Assembly: GCA_024229115.1 (NCBI GenBank)
Contig: JAAEST010000022.1
Location: 99,917-163,916, forward strand
DNA from: Oligoflexia bacterium
Lineage (GTDB): Bacteria; Bdellovibrionota; Bacteriovoracia; Bacteriovoracales; Bacteriovoracaceae
DNA: 64,000 nucleotides
Direction: 5' to 3'
The position numbers and the translations under genes are program-made. Below are positions 1 through 7,958 of this stretch, in pieces; within the stretch, counting starts at the first letter, position 1; each line of letters starts with the position of its first letter. The notes below the pieces were generated by a model, which ran no database searches, was not told the DNA's origin, and saw only the letters and a program-made list of their open reading frames with translations.

Positions 1-180
1 AAATTTATTACCTAATACAAACATTGAGAGAGTATGCATTATTTATGATTACTAATGAAGCCAAGCGCCTAAAAAAACCTATCAAAATGGTGTGGTGCTC
101 GATGACACACAAAGCAAAGCACTAGATAATAAAAAGACTTCTAAATTCACACTTTCGACGTAAACCGTAAAGAGGAAATA
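1..180 (+). other. Left edge: possible 3' end of an upstream gene, then leader of the efflux operon
   Basis: No complete gene fits here. One + frame is open from base 3 to a TAG at 123-125, and another from 59 to a TAA at 161-163 whose end reads NGVVLDDTQSKALDNKKTSK. Either could be the tail of a gene that begins outside the window. In RND efflux operons that gene is usually the membrane-fusion (HlyD/AcrA) subunit, but these residues are too few to prove it. A good ribosome-binding site (AGAGGA, about 170-175) precedes the next gene. Confidence 0.25.
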
Positions 181-1623
181 ATGAAAGCTTTACTCATAAT
201 TCTTTTGGTCAATTTTCCATATGACACCTACTCCAAAGAGACATTCTCCCTTAGTGAAAAAAGTATTTTAGGATTGCTAGAAAACTCCCCAGAAACATCG
301 AGACTCGAATCGGAGCTACTTTTCTCAAAGGCCGAATTTAATAGAGCAAGTGATCGGTTCCAATATACTGTTGATGCCAATGCAAAGAAAGAACGCTCTC
401 AACAAGATGCGATAATTCCTAATTTCCCTCCAACCTCTAAAGCTTCAACATGGAGCGCGACCCTTAATAAGACCACTAAATACGGTATGAATTTTGGTGT
501 CGGGTATGCTTCGCAACGGCAATCGAACAACTTTCTAGCCGATGCCTCAACAAGACAATTCGTTGGAAAAATAAGCGTTGATCTTTTTAGAGACTTTTTG
601 GGTCGAAGCTCAAACTCTCAATTAAAAAGTGCTAAATTAAACTACGAGGTTGCAAAAATTCAAAGAAAGTTGGGTCAAAAGGCACTTGAGTTCAGAGTTC
701 GCTCGATTTACTGGAACTATATTGCAGCAAAGGAATCCAGAGATTTTGCACAAAAAATGTATAAGTCATCCAAAGATCAGCTCAAGCTTATTAAGCGCAA
801 AAAACGCAGTGACGTAGCTGATGATGGAGATATAGCTCGATTTGCCTCACTAGTGAGTGAAAGACAAGCCCAAAGCTTGCAGTTTGAGGGACTCCTTAGA
901 CAATACGAAGCAGAGCTTGGACAAATTTTTCCAAGCTTAGTCGGTAAAGAAATAAACATTGCTCCTTACAGTAAAGAATTGATGTTGAATCAAATCTACC
1001 AATGTCTTTCAGTCGTCGGAAAAGGAAACCAGTATGATAAAAAACACACTCTCTTTGATGAGTTATTCGATCACAAAAGAAAAAGGCTTCAAGAGCAAAA
1101 AAGGCTACTTTCTGCCTATTCAGATGTCGATGTCAGGCTTGAGGGTCAAGTTGGCTTGATTGGAGCTGGCGTCGGTGAAGGTAATGCACACTCTAACCTA
1201 ACAGATGAAAAAAATACTTTTAACTCTGTTGGACTAACTATAAGTATTCCAATTGACGGTAAACGTAAGACCACCGAAAAGACCCAGCTTCAACTGGCAA
1301 AGGCGCAAGTTGACGCCGAAGTTAGAGGCCAAGAATCTAACCTCGAATCTCTTCATAGTATTCTTGCCGAGAATATCAAACTTATTAAAGAAATTATTCA
1401 GACGAGATCGATCAATGACAATCATCTTGAAAAAGCTCTTAAAGATTCAAGAAAAAAGTTTAGACAAGCCCGAATCACTTCACAGCAGCTAGTCCAGGAA
1501 GAGGATCGATATTTATCAAATGCGATTCAACTCATCAGCACACAAAGAGATATTCTTCTTTTTATGTTTGATTACCTCTCTCTATTTACTGAAGCACCAT
1601 GCGAGCTCAAGGATGTTAAATAA
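181..1623 (+). CDS. TolC-family outer-membrane efflux channel
   Basis: 480 residues, with a hydrophobic N-terminal export signal and then long alternating helical and coiled-coil stretches typical of the outer-membrane efflux protein (OEP/TolC) family. The repeated pattern of helical hairpins around residues 120-260 and 350-460 fits the alpha-barrel of TolC. In this family the trimer forms the exit duct of tripartite pumps. It starts after an AGAGGA ribosome-binding site and its stop overlaps the start of the RND pump gene by one base, so the two are almost certainly co-translated. Family membership is an inference from architecture and context; substrate unknown. Confidence 0.82.
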   Translation: MKALLIILLVNFPYDTYSKETFSLSEKSILGLLENSPETSRLESELLFSKAEFNRASDRFQYTVDANAKKERSQQDAIIPNFPPTSKASTWSATLNKTTKYGMNFGVGYASQRQSNNFLADASTRQFVGKISVDLFRDFLGRSSNSQLKSAKLNYEVAKIQRKLGQKALEFRVRSIYWNYIAAKESRDFAQKMYKSSKDQLKLIKRKKRSDVADDGDIARFASLVSERQAQSLQFEGLLRQYEAELGQIFPSLVGKEINIAPYSKELMLNQIYQCLSVVGKGNQYDKKHTLFDELFDHKRKRLQEQKRLLSAYSDVDVRLEGQVGLIGAGVGEGNAHSNLTDEKNTFNSVGLTISIPIDGKRKTTEKTQLQLAKAQVDAEVRGQESNLESLHSILAENIKLIKEIIQTRSINDNHLEKALKDSRKKFRQARITSQQLVQEEDRYLSNAIQLISTQRDILLFMFDYLSLFTEAPCELKDVK

Positions 1624-4600
1624 TGAAATCTGCAGTTAGTTTTTTTGTCGAGAATTATAAACTCACGCTTATCCTCTCTCTTTTTCTTATGCTCTATGGA
1701 TTTATGGGGTTAAGTAATATGAACGCGGAGAAGTTCCCTGCGGTCAGCCTAGCAACCGCAACGATCGTTACGACTTATGGCGGAGCATCTGCAGATGATA
1801 TTGAAACCAAGATCACTAAACCTATTGAGGATGAAATTAAAGGCGTTGTTGGGATTAAAGATGTTTCAAGTGTTAGCATGTCAGGTCTTAGCAGCATTAC
1901 GGTACGCGTGGACATGGATAACTATAACGTCACCGAGGTTATGGATGAAATTCAAAAAAAGGTTGACGGGACTCCCGGATTACCAATTGACCTAGAGGAC
2001 AAGCCCAACTTCACAGAAATAAACTCGGAAGAAATGCCCGTTTTTGAAATTGCTGTTTTGGGTCCAAATGACAAACGACAAAGAGATAAGGTTGCTGAAG
2101 ATATTCAGGAACTTTTAGAAGACATTGAAGAGGTGAAACAAGTAACATTAAAAGGTAACGCCGATAGGGAGTTTAATATCAAGCTTGATGTTAAACGCAT
2201 GGATCAAAATTATATTTCTGTCAGCGAGGTTATCAATAAAATTGCCACTCGAAATGTTAATGTGCCAGGAGGGAAGCTTAAAAAAGAAAAAGATGAAGCT
2301 CTTTTAAGGGTGGAAGGAAAAATTAAAAATGTCGATGATCTTAAAAACTTTATGATTAGATCTAACTTTGAAGGTAGTGAGGTACTCTTAAAGGATATTT
2401 CGACTGTTATTGACGGTGAAGAAGAGCGTAGAATAAAAACACTCTACAACGGGAAGCCCGCAACGATTGTCACGGTTGTAAAGAAGGGCGGTCAGGACGT
2501 CATCAAACTTGTCTCCCAAATTAAAGAAAGACTTGCATCTTTTGAAAAAGAGAAATCAGAAGATAAGGTCACATTAAATATCATTTTAGATGAATCGATT
2601 GAAGTCCAAAATAAAGTTGATGTTCTAGCATCAAATGCTGTAACAGGTCTCGTATTAGTTATTATCTTTCTTTTCATTTTCCTCCCCTGGAAGATTGGGG
2701 TTGCTGCGAGTATCTCCCTGCCATTAGCAACTATGGCAACATTTGGAATTATGCCTTATTTTGGTCTAAATTTAGACTCGATCACGATCCTTGCCCTGAT
2801 CATTTCTATCGGAATGCTCGTCGACAACAGTGTTGTTATCAGTGAAACCTACACAAGATATTTAAATGATGGACTCAAGCCAAAAGAGGCTGCAAAACGC
2901 TCCGTCACTGAATTATGGGGGCCAATTACTGCTTCTGCCTTTACCACAATTGCTGCTTTTTTACCTATGATGGCAACCAAAGGGGTAATGGGGGCATTTA
3001 TTACAAGTATACCTATCGTTGTTACTGCTTCACTTCTTTTCAGTTTAGCGGAAAGCTTTTTCTTGCTTCCAATGCGACTAACTACAATTGCCAAAAAAGT
3101 TAAAATTGAGGATCAAGAGAAAGTTGGGTTTTATAAAAAGTTTGAAATCTACTTTGGTAAGTTCATTGGCTGGTGCGTAAGAAATCGCTATCTGGGCGCG
3201 CTTGGCTTTGTTGCAGTTTTTGGAATAAGCCTCTTCTTCCTAACTGTGATGAATAAATTTATCTTATTTCCTGCAGAAGAGACAGAAGTTTATATTGCAA
3301 GATTTGAAAGTCCAAGCGGTACAACACTCGACCATACAGACAAACTCGCAACCCAACTTTCTAATGAAGTTATTAAAAAACTTGGCGACAAACTTGATTA
3401 TGTTCTCTCCACAGTAGGAGAGCAGAGAAACAGTGCTGATGATCCCAAGGGCGGAGATGGTGATACTTTTGGTCTTTTAAAGATTAATGTTAATGATGAA
3501 ACCAAATTTAATGTTCCCTATACTGAGATTTTACAAGAGTTAAGAGAAATTAAAGCTCCTTATTTACACAAATTAAGCTTTGAAGAGTTGATCAATGGAC
3601 CTCCTGTAGGTTCAGCGATTGAAGCAAAATTTAGATCAAACAACGCTGAAAGATTGAATCAAATGATTCAATTAGTACTAAGTGATATGAAAAAAACTGA
3701 CGGCATTACAGATTTAAAAATTGATGATGTTATTGGAGAAGACGAAATCTTTGTAAATATTGATTTCCGCCAAGCTGACAGAGTTGGATTAAACACCCAG
3801 CAAATTGGTGACACGATCAGAGCAGCCGTTTCTGGAAGTATCATTTCACAAGTTACTCTAGCGAACAAGGATGTAGATCTAAAAGTACGTTTCGAAAAAA
3901 ATTATCGAAAAGACATAAATTCTTTATTGAATCTTAAAATACTAAATAACCAAGGAAAACTGGTACGACTCGGAAAAGTTGCAAGTTTTAAAAGAAAGCA
4001 AGGGACTCCTCAAATTAAAAGATTTAAAAACAAGAGAGCAAGAACGATTACGGGCAATGTAAACGTTGATGTCATCACCTCAGACAAGGCAAACAATATT
4101 CTTTTGAAGTCATTTGAAAAGCATAGAGATACTGTAAAAGGTGTTTCTCTTTACCAAGGTGGGGCAGCTGAGAGTACTGCTGAATCAATGGAAAGTTTAG
4201 CAAATGCAGGGCTCATCGCGATGGTAGGAATCTTTGCACTTTTAGTTTTCATTTTTAATAGCTTTCTAAAGCCATTTATTATTCTAACAACCATTCCTTT
4301 AGGGCTTTTTGGATTTGCAATTTCATTTTATTTACACGATCGCCCAGTAAGCTTCTTGGCACTTATAGGTGTTATTGGATTAGCGGGAATTATTGTAAAC
4401 TCGGGCATCGTCTTAATCAGCTATATTGACCAGCTTTTAAAAGAAGGTAGCAAAGATATTAATGAGATTTTGGTTGATGCTGCGGTTACCAGGTTTAGAC
4501 CTGTTCTTGTGACTTCACTCACAACAATTAGCGGACTGTTCCCTACCGCCTATGCTGTCGGCGGGTCCGATTCAATGCTTATACCAATGACAATGGCGAT

Positions 4601-4721
4601 GGCGTGGGGTCTCACGACCGGGACGATAATGACTTTGATATGGATTCCATGCGCCTATGGAATTCTAATGGACATACTGAGCTTTTTCTCAAGATTATTT
4701 CATAAAACGGAAACTGCTTAA
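1623..4721 (+). CDS. RND-family efflux transporter, AcrB-like inner-membrane pump
   Basis: 1032 residues, the usual length for an AcrB-type RND pump. TM1 lies near residues 10-30. A first large periplasmic loop follows, then TM2-6 at about 335-490, a second periplasmic loop, and a final TM block at about 860-1020. TM4 carries the RND signature GMLVDNSVVISE near residue 400. It keeps one of the two proton-relay aspartates of AcrB and has Asn in the next position, a variant common in the wider family. It uses the proton-motive force to export compounds through the TolC partner encoded upstream. The substrate cannot be read from the sequence. Confidence 0.93.
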   Translation: MKSAVSFFVENYKLTLILSLFLMLYGFMGLSNMNAEKFPAVSLATATIVTTYGGASADDIETKITKPIEDEIKGVVGIKDVSSVSMSGLSSITVRVDMDNYNVTEVMDEIQKKVDGTPGLPIDLEDKPNFTEINSEEMPVFEIAVLGPNDKRQRDKVAEDIQELLEDIEEVKQVTLKGNADREFNIKLDVKRMDQNYISVSEVINKIATRNVNVPGGKLKKEKDEALLRVEGKIKNVDDLKNFMIRSNFEGSEVLLKDISTVIDGEEERRIKTLYNGKPATIVTVVKKGGQDVIKLVSQIKERLASFEKEKSEDKVTLNIILDESIEVQNKVDVLASNAVTGLVLVIIFLFIFLPWKIGVAASISLPLATMATFGIMPYFGLNLDSITILALIISIGMLVDNSVVISETYTRYLNDGLKPKEAAKRSVTELWGPITASAFTTIAAFLPMMATKGVMGAFITSIPIVVTASLLFSLAESFFLLPMRLTTIAKKVKIEDQEKVGFYKKFEIYFGKFIGWCVRNRYLGALGFVAVFGISLFFLTVMNKFILFPAEETEVYIARFESPSGTTLDHTDKLATQLSNEVIKKLGDKLDYVLSTVGEQRNSADDPKGGDGDTFGLLKINVNDETKFNVPYTEILQELREIKAPYLHKLSFEELINGPPVGSAIEAKFRSNNAERLNQMIQLVLSDMKKTDGITDLKIDDVIGEDEIFVNIDFRQADRVGLNTQQIGDTIRAAVSGSIISQVTLANKDVDLKVRFEKNYRKDINSLLNLKILNNQGKLVRLGKVASFKRKQGTPQIKRFKNKRARTITGNVNVDVITSDKANNILLKSFEKHRDTVKGVSLYQGGAAESTAESMESLANAGLIAMVGIFALLVFIFNSFLKPFIILTTIPLGLFGFAISFYLHDRPVSFLALIGVIGLAGIIVNSGIVLISYIDQLLKEGSKDINEILVDAAVTRFRPVLVTSLTTISGLFPTAYAVGGSDSMLIPMTMAMAWGLTTGTIMTLIWIPCAYGILMDILSFFSRLFHKTETA

Positions 4722-5090
4722 ATGCAATTTTCTATTGATTTTGGACAAGCTTTTTTAATTCTTTTTTGGGAGGGCTTACCATTTTTCACTTTTTTATCAA
4801 TGCCTATACTTATAATGGGGCAAATCGTTGGTAGAATTGAAAAATGGACTCCTTTTGACTCTTTTTATTGGTCTGTCATTACTGCGACAACAGTAGGTTA
4901 TGGAGATTTTCGACCCCAAAAAGGAATTTCCAAATTGCTCAGCTTAGGAATTATCGGATCAGGAATTGTGATTACAGGCTTTATTGTTATGCTCTCCGTT
5001 AGATCAGCAACTATGGTCACAGAAATAAAATATGGAGCAAAAGATAGACAAAACAGATTACTGGAAAAAGTTGAGTCTGTAATAAGGTAG
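4722..5090 (+). CDS. Small two-TM potassium-channel-like protein
   Basis: 122 residues. TM1 spans about 10-34, a pore helix follows, the selectivity filter TTVGYGD lies near residues 56-62, and TM2 spans about 70-92, ending in a short charged tail. This is the minimal 2TM pore (Ion_trans_2) layout. TVGYGD is the canonical K+ filter. There is no RCK/TrkA-N regulatory domain, so gating is not evident. The ATG directly abuts the stop codon of the RND pump, which suggests translation from the same mRNA. The pairing of a K+-type pore with an efflux pump is unusual; whether it tunes membrane potential for the pump is speculation. Confidence 0.8.
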   Translation: MQFSIDFGQAFLILFWEGLPFFTFLSMPILIMGQIVGRIEKWTPFDSFYWSVITATTVGYGDFRPQKGISKLLSLGIIGSGIVITGFIVMLSVRSATMVTEIKYGAKDRQNRLLEKVESVIR

Positions 5091-5287
5091 CTTGTTTTTC
5101 GTTCTTTAAATTTTGATCCGTAAGAATATCTGACTCAACCTTAAAAAGGTTACTTTCGATTAAACAGTGTTCTCTCTGGATTTCATTAAATAATCTCTAC
5201 AAATAATCGCCCGTCGCTAAAAAATTTTGCCTCATAATTACTAAAGACATTTGCGCTTTACAATCAGTCTCAATTAAAGAAAAAGCC

Positions 5288-5350
5288 TTACTCTTGAAAC
5301 TTCTTCAAATTTTCCAGTGAATCTCCTTCCCAAACGACCTCTTTCCCCAA
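5288..5350 (-). pseudogene. Remnant of a Gp49/RelE-like toxin gene
   Basis: On the minus strand an AGGAGA ribosome-binding site is followed six bases later by a TTG start at 5350 and a 20-codon frame containing KEVVWEGDSLENLKKF, then TAA. The W-x-GDS...L-x-x-F pattern is how phage Gp49-like (RelE/HigB superfamily) toxins begin, usually followed by about 90 more residues. Here no continuation is recognisable in any frame, so I read it as a truncated remnant. A dyad TATACA-N6-TGTATA lies just upstream, as expected for a toxin-antitoxin operator. The match is short, so confidence is limited. Confidence 0.4.
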
Positions 5351-5375
5351 GCCTTCTCTCCTAAAATAACATAAT

Positions 5376-5393
5376 TATACATTTTTTTGTATA
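5376..5393. promoter_or_regulatory. Dyad TATACA-N6-TGTATA upstream of toxin remnant
   Basis: Perfect inverted repeat of TATACA and TGTATA separated by six bases, 26 bases before the remnant start codon on the minus strand. A TATAAT-like -10 box (minus strand, 5373-5378) overlaps it. This resembles the TATACC-N7-GGTATA dyad in front of the intact higBA genes at 49018-49036. Operator function is inferred. Confidence 0.4.
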
Positions 5394-5493
5394 CTTTTTT
5401 TCGTATATTCTATTATTCAAAAATTTTAAGGACTTACATTAAAAAGAGCTGATAAAGATTACAATTTTAAATCTGAATTATTTCTTTTATGAA

Positions 5494-5511
5494 TTCCGCT
5501 CTAGAGCGGAA
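5494..5511. repeat. 18-bp perfect palindrome, copy 1 of a flanking pair
   Basis: TTCCGCTCTAGAGCGGAA is perfectly self-complementary. Its 14-bp core CCGCTCTAGAGCGG, extended by AAG, recurs at 6333-6346 on the other side of the small beta-barrel gene (5740-6300). It is GC-richer than its surroundings. Confidence 0.75.
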
Positions 5512-5529
5512 GTTCGCTGTTATTGTCTA

Positions 5530-5675
5530 CGCTCCAGGAGCGCTGTATTTTCTTAACTCATTATCTTTTTTCAAAATACTTTCAATTCGTTGATAGATCT
5601 ATTTCGATACTGCTTTATCATTCTCGCTAAGAATATTGATCATCAAATACAACTAAAATAATAAATTTTCTTTAT
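5530..5675 (-). pseudogene. Decayed partial copy of the DUF3015-type gene at 6510-6956
   Basis: The + strand text TCAAAATA-TTTCAATTCGTT at about 5571-5590 matches the 3' part of the gene at 6510-6956, and the similarity continues for roughly 90-100 bases. Translated on the minus strand it reads NDKAVSK, a TAG stop, then IYQRIESILKK, against NGEASAQQAYERIENILNN in the intact gene. The in-frame TAG and the gaps further upstream show that this copy is dead. It probably arose by duplication or is the leftover of a second family member. Confidence 0.55.
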
Positions 5676-5739
5676 TTTTGATGAAAAGCTATTCTTACCA
5701 TAAAATATACTTATATTTAGTTATTATCAGGAATAGTAA

Positions 5740-6300
5740 ATGTCTCACTTAATAAAGCTAATTGCTTTCTCGATTTTAAGTTCTAGTTGTTTTGCTAGAT
5801 TTTATGCTGATATCGGTTTTGGCGTTGGACTTTCGAAAACATCTAGCTCTTCAGAAACATATAGAAAAAACTTAACTTCGTTACCTATCCTAAACTTTAG
5901 ATTGGGCTACTTGTGGGATAATGTTTACACAATGGGAATACGATCTAACGTATCAGGAATCAAAATTGCTTCTCAGGAATATACTAGATCGTATGGAGGC
6001 ATATATGGAATGTATAAAAATGATGAAAACCATAAATTCTCAGTAGCTTTACATATAGCAGGAACTCTAGAACCAGATGAAGCATCAAGCTCTCTAACAG
6101 AATATGATAAATTTAGAGGTGGATTCCAACTATCTTATCAGTATCCTATCAATCAATTTTCAGGTATCGAAGTTGGTTACCAATATGATAAATACGGCTC
6201 TTCTATATATAATACCAATCATAAGACTCCAGAAAAAATTAATATAAAAGCCCTCTCTATTTCTTTAGTATTTTCCAATGATTACTTTTATATAAACTAA
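5740..6300 (+). CDS. Small outer-membrane beta-barrel protein, unknown role
   Basis: 186 residues. An N-terminal signal peptide (residues 1-19, ending near CFA) is followed by alternating amphipathic strands such as FYADIGFGVGLS, LNFRLGYLWDN and GGFQLSYQY. The short hydrophobic C-terminal strand is typical of eight-stranded OmpA/OmpX-like barrels. I do not recognise a specific family. It stands alone between two copies of the palindrome CCGCTCTAGAGCGG in a very AT-rich stretch. Its codon use is more A/T-biased than that of the housekeeping genes nearby, suggesting accessory or acquired DNA. No ribosome-binding site better than AGGAA (about 5730) is seen. Confidence 0.65.
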   Translation: MSHLIKLIAFSILSSSCFARFYADIGFGVGLSKTSSSSETYRKNLTSLPILNFRLGYLWDNVYTMGIRSNVSGIKIASQEYTRSYGGIYGMYKNDENHKFSVALHIAGTLEPDEASSSLTEYDKFRGGFQLSYQYPINQFSGIEVGYQYDKYGSSIYNTNHKTPEKINIKALSISLVFSNDYFYIN

Positions 6301-6332
6301 AATAAGTTATTTAAATTTATAAAAGATTAATC

Positions 6333-6346
6333 CCGCTCTAGAGCGG
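6333..6346. repeat. Palindrome CCGCTCTAGAGCGG, copy 2
   Basis: Perfect 14-bp palindrome followed by AAG, identical to the core at 5496-5509. It sits 32 bases after the stop of the small beta-barrel gene. The two copies bracket that gene. Confidence 0.75.
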
Positions 6347-6401
6347 AAGACTAAAAAACTCACATCTGAAAAATATCGAATTATTACTCTAAAAAAAAGA
6401 A

Positions 6402-6422
6402 AACCTCTGATAAACAGAGGTT
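6402..6422 (-). terminator. Rho-independent terminator of the 7198-6510 gene pair
   Basis: AACCTCTG-ATAAA-CAGAGGTT forms an 8-bp stem. On the minus strand it is followed by a T-rich run (complement of the A-tract at 6391-6401), the classic layout for ending the leftward transcript. Confidence 0.75.
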
Positions 6423-6509
6423 AACTTTACTATGCTTAGAACTCTCGGAAAAGAGGTCTAAGGTCACTATAACACAGAGTTAGTGATTGTTGCTAATAGG
6501 ATTACTCTT

Positions 6510-6956
6510 TTAAGACGCTAATTCGGAGAAGGGGCGAGAATCTCGCCTCTTCTTTTTATTATTCAAAATATTTTCAATTCGTTCATAGGCCTGCTGTGCA
6601 GATGCCTCACCATTCTTACCAAAGATATAACTAAAATTACTCTTAAGTTTGTTTCCTACAAAAGGCACATCTGAGTAATTAGAGAGCTTTAAATAAGCCG
6701 CTAAATAATCCCCTTCACCTCGGGCAATATCATTTTTTATCTGATTTTTATTATGAGCTATAAAGACTTTCTTATCGTGATCTGATGAACCTATCATTGA
6801 ACATTCACCAGTAGAAGAAATAAAAGAAGATGTCGATAGAACACCTCCGCCAAGACCTGTTCTTCTTTTACTTAAACCATTTTCACATTTTTCATAATCA
6901 AAGGCTTGAATAACGGAGCTAGTTATAAAAATTGAAATTAAAAATATCGTTTTCAT
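6510..6956 (-). CDS. DUF3015-type secreted protein
   Basis: 148 residues with a clear Sec signal peptide (about 1-18, ending IQA). The mature part has a cysteine pair near the N-terminus, a serine/threonine-rich stretch, and a segment VFIAHNKNQIKNDIARGEGDYLAAY that resembles the DUF3015 family of periplasmic proteins of unknown function, in which a 'GEGEYL' helix is conserved. Its start overlaps the stop of the upstream membrane-protein gene by four bases (ATGA), so the two are translationally coupled. A decayed partial copy lies at 5530-5675. The family call is from memory of the pattern and is moderately confident. Confidence 0.6.
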   Translation of the reverse strand: MKTIFLISIFITSSVIQAFDYEKCENGLSKRRTGLGGGVLSTSSFISSTGECSMIGSSDHDKKVFIAHNKNQIKNDIARGEGDYLAAYLKLSNYSDVPFVGNKLKSNFSYIFGKNGEASAQQAYERIENILNNKKKRRDSRPFSELAS

Positions 6957-7198
6957 TGCTTAAAGCCTGTCATTTCTTTATATGACTCTTCTGATTTATT
7001 TATATAAGGTCTTGGGGATAAGTCTTGATGAGTATTGATCGTTTTTTGAAATGACTTTTGTAATCGTTCTTCTGCACTAACTTTAAACTTAATTGTAATC
7101 AAAACTACAACAACAATCATTGCCACATACTCAGTGGAAGTAATCTTACGTTTAGGCTCTTGATCTAACTTCTCTTTAATTTTTCGAAAGAACTTCAT
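6953..7198 (-). CDS. Small single-pass membrane protein, unknown role
   Basis: 81 residues: a basic cytoplasmic N-terminus (about 1-22), one transmembrane helix (YVAMIVVVVLITIKF, about 24-40), then a hydrophilic periplasmic tail. No known domain recognised. It is the first gene of a two-gene leftward unit with the DUF3015-type gene, joined by a four-base overlap, which suggests a shared job at the envelope. Confidence 0.55.
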   Translation of the reverse strand: MKFFRKIKEKLDQEPKRKITSTEYVAMIVVVVLITIKFKVSAEERLQKSFQKTINTHQDLSPRPYINKSEESYKEMTGFKQ

Positions 7199-7391
7199 CT
7201 CTCAATTATACTAGAATAACTGAAATACACCGAATCCTAACCTACCTAAATTACGAATAAGCTTGCTTTAGATTCTATGAAACAGCTAATAAAGCTGTTG
7301 AGCGAGAAAAAATGGAGGGAGCTTATTACTAATAAGTGACCGATATTTTTTTGAAGGAATGACGACGAAGATAAAGTAAGATCGTTCGTAA
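7199..7391. other. Intergenic stretch with a hairpin and short frame fragments
   Basis: No gene supported. It contains an inverted repeat AACAGCT-N5-AGCTGTT (7281-7299) inside a 20-codon + strand frame (7278-7340) that has no ribosome-binding site. This may be further decayed coding DNA at the edge of the accessory stretch. Confidence 0.4.
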
Positions 7392-7958
7392 TCAGAGTGA
7401 TTCTAAGGACTGATAGTCATGCAGGGCCTTAAGCCTCAACTGCGCCACAGGCAATTCAGCGTCATAACCCAAAAGCTCCGAGCACTTTCTCAACATCTGC
7501 GGAGTCTTATTTGAAAAACCACGCCCTTCAAAAAGACCTAAGAGAAAAATAAGATTCTTTGCAAATCTTTGTACGTAATCTTTAACAAGATTAATTTCGC
7601 GTTCTTTTGGTGAAACAAATTCGCAGCCAATTTTTGTCACGAAGATTTTATCGACTTCACTAATACCTTCAAAACTTCGAACAAGTCTTGCTTTAAAGCG
7701 GGCGACTTCTCCTTCGAAAGCGTTAGCATTGAGGTTGAGAATTTGTTCTTGGGTAAGCTGATAGAGTTCAGGGATATGAGGCACAGGAATCATCAGAGGA
7801 ATAGATTTAATTTCAGGAACTCGAGGGAGAGATTCTAAGAGAATTCCCCCTTCTGAAATATTAAGTGATCTTGCTTTTAGTACATAGTCTTCGTCGATAA
7901 AGAGAATATCTCTTTTAATGGGAGCACGTAAGTGAGCACGACGAAACTGCTGACTCAT
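7392..7958 (-). CDS. PilZ-domain protein, probable c-di-GMP receptor
   Basis: 188 residues. The N-terminal half shows the PilZ cyclic-di-GMP motifs intact: RRAHLR gives the RxxxR element (R7, R11) and NISEGG gives (D/N)xSxxG (N33, S35, G38). The C-terminal part is helical and has no recognised domain. Binding of c-di-GMP is therefore plausible; the output is unknown. Its ATG overlaps the TGA of the upstream PhoH-family gene by four bases, so the two are coupled in one operon. Confidence 0.8.
   Translation of the reverse strand: MSQQFRRAHLRAPIKRDILFIDEDYVLKARSLNISEGGILLESLPRVPEIKSIPLMIPVPHIPELYQLTQEQILNLNANAFEGEVARFKARLVRSFEGISEVDKIFVTKIGCEFVSPKEREINLVKDYVQRFAKNLIFLLGLFEGRGFSNKTPQMLRKCSELLGYDAELPVAQLRLKALHDYQSLESL

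Larger units (their letters stand above)
5091..5739. other. AT-rich gene graveyard without an intact gene
   Basis: About 650 bases with no credible intact gene. Within it I see a decayed toxin-like reading frame (5288-5350, minus), a dyad upstream of that frame (5376-5393), an 18-bp perfect palindrome (5494-5511), a second smaller dyad (5530-5542), and a decayed copy of part of the DUF3015-type gene found at 6510-6956. A short hairpin AACCTT-AAA-AAGGTT (5137-5151) follows the efflux operon and could help end its transcript, though it has no clear T-run. Confidence 0.7.

Noticed and set aside
7278..7340. A 20-codon + strand frame beginning MKQLIKLLSEKKW
   Set aside because: No ribosome-binding site and no conserved pattern; likely decayed or chance frame.
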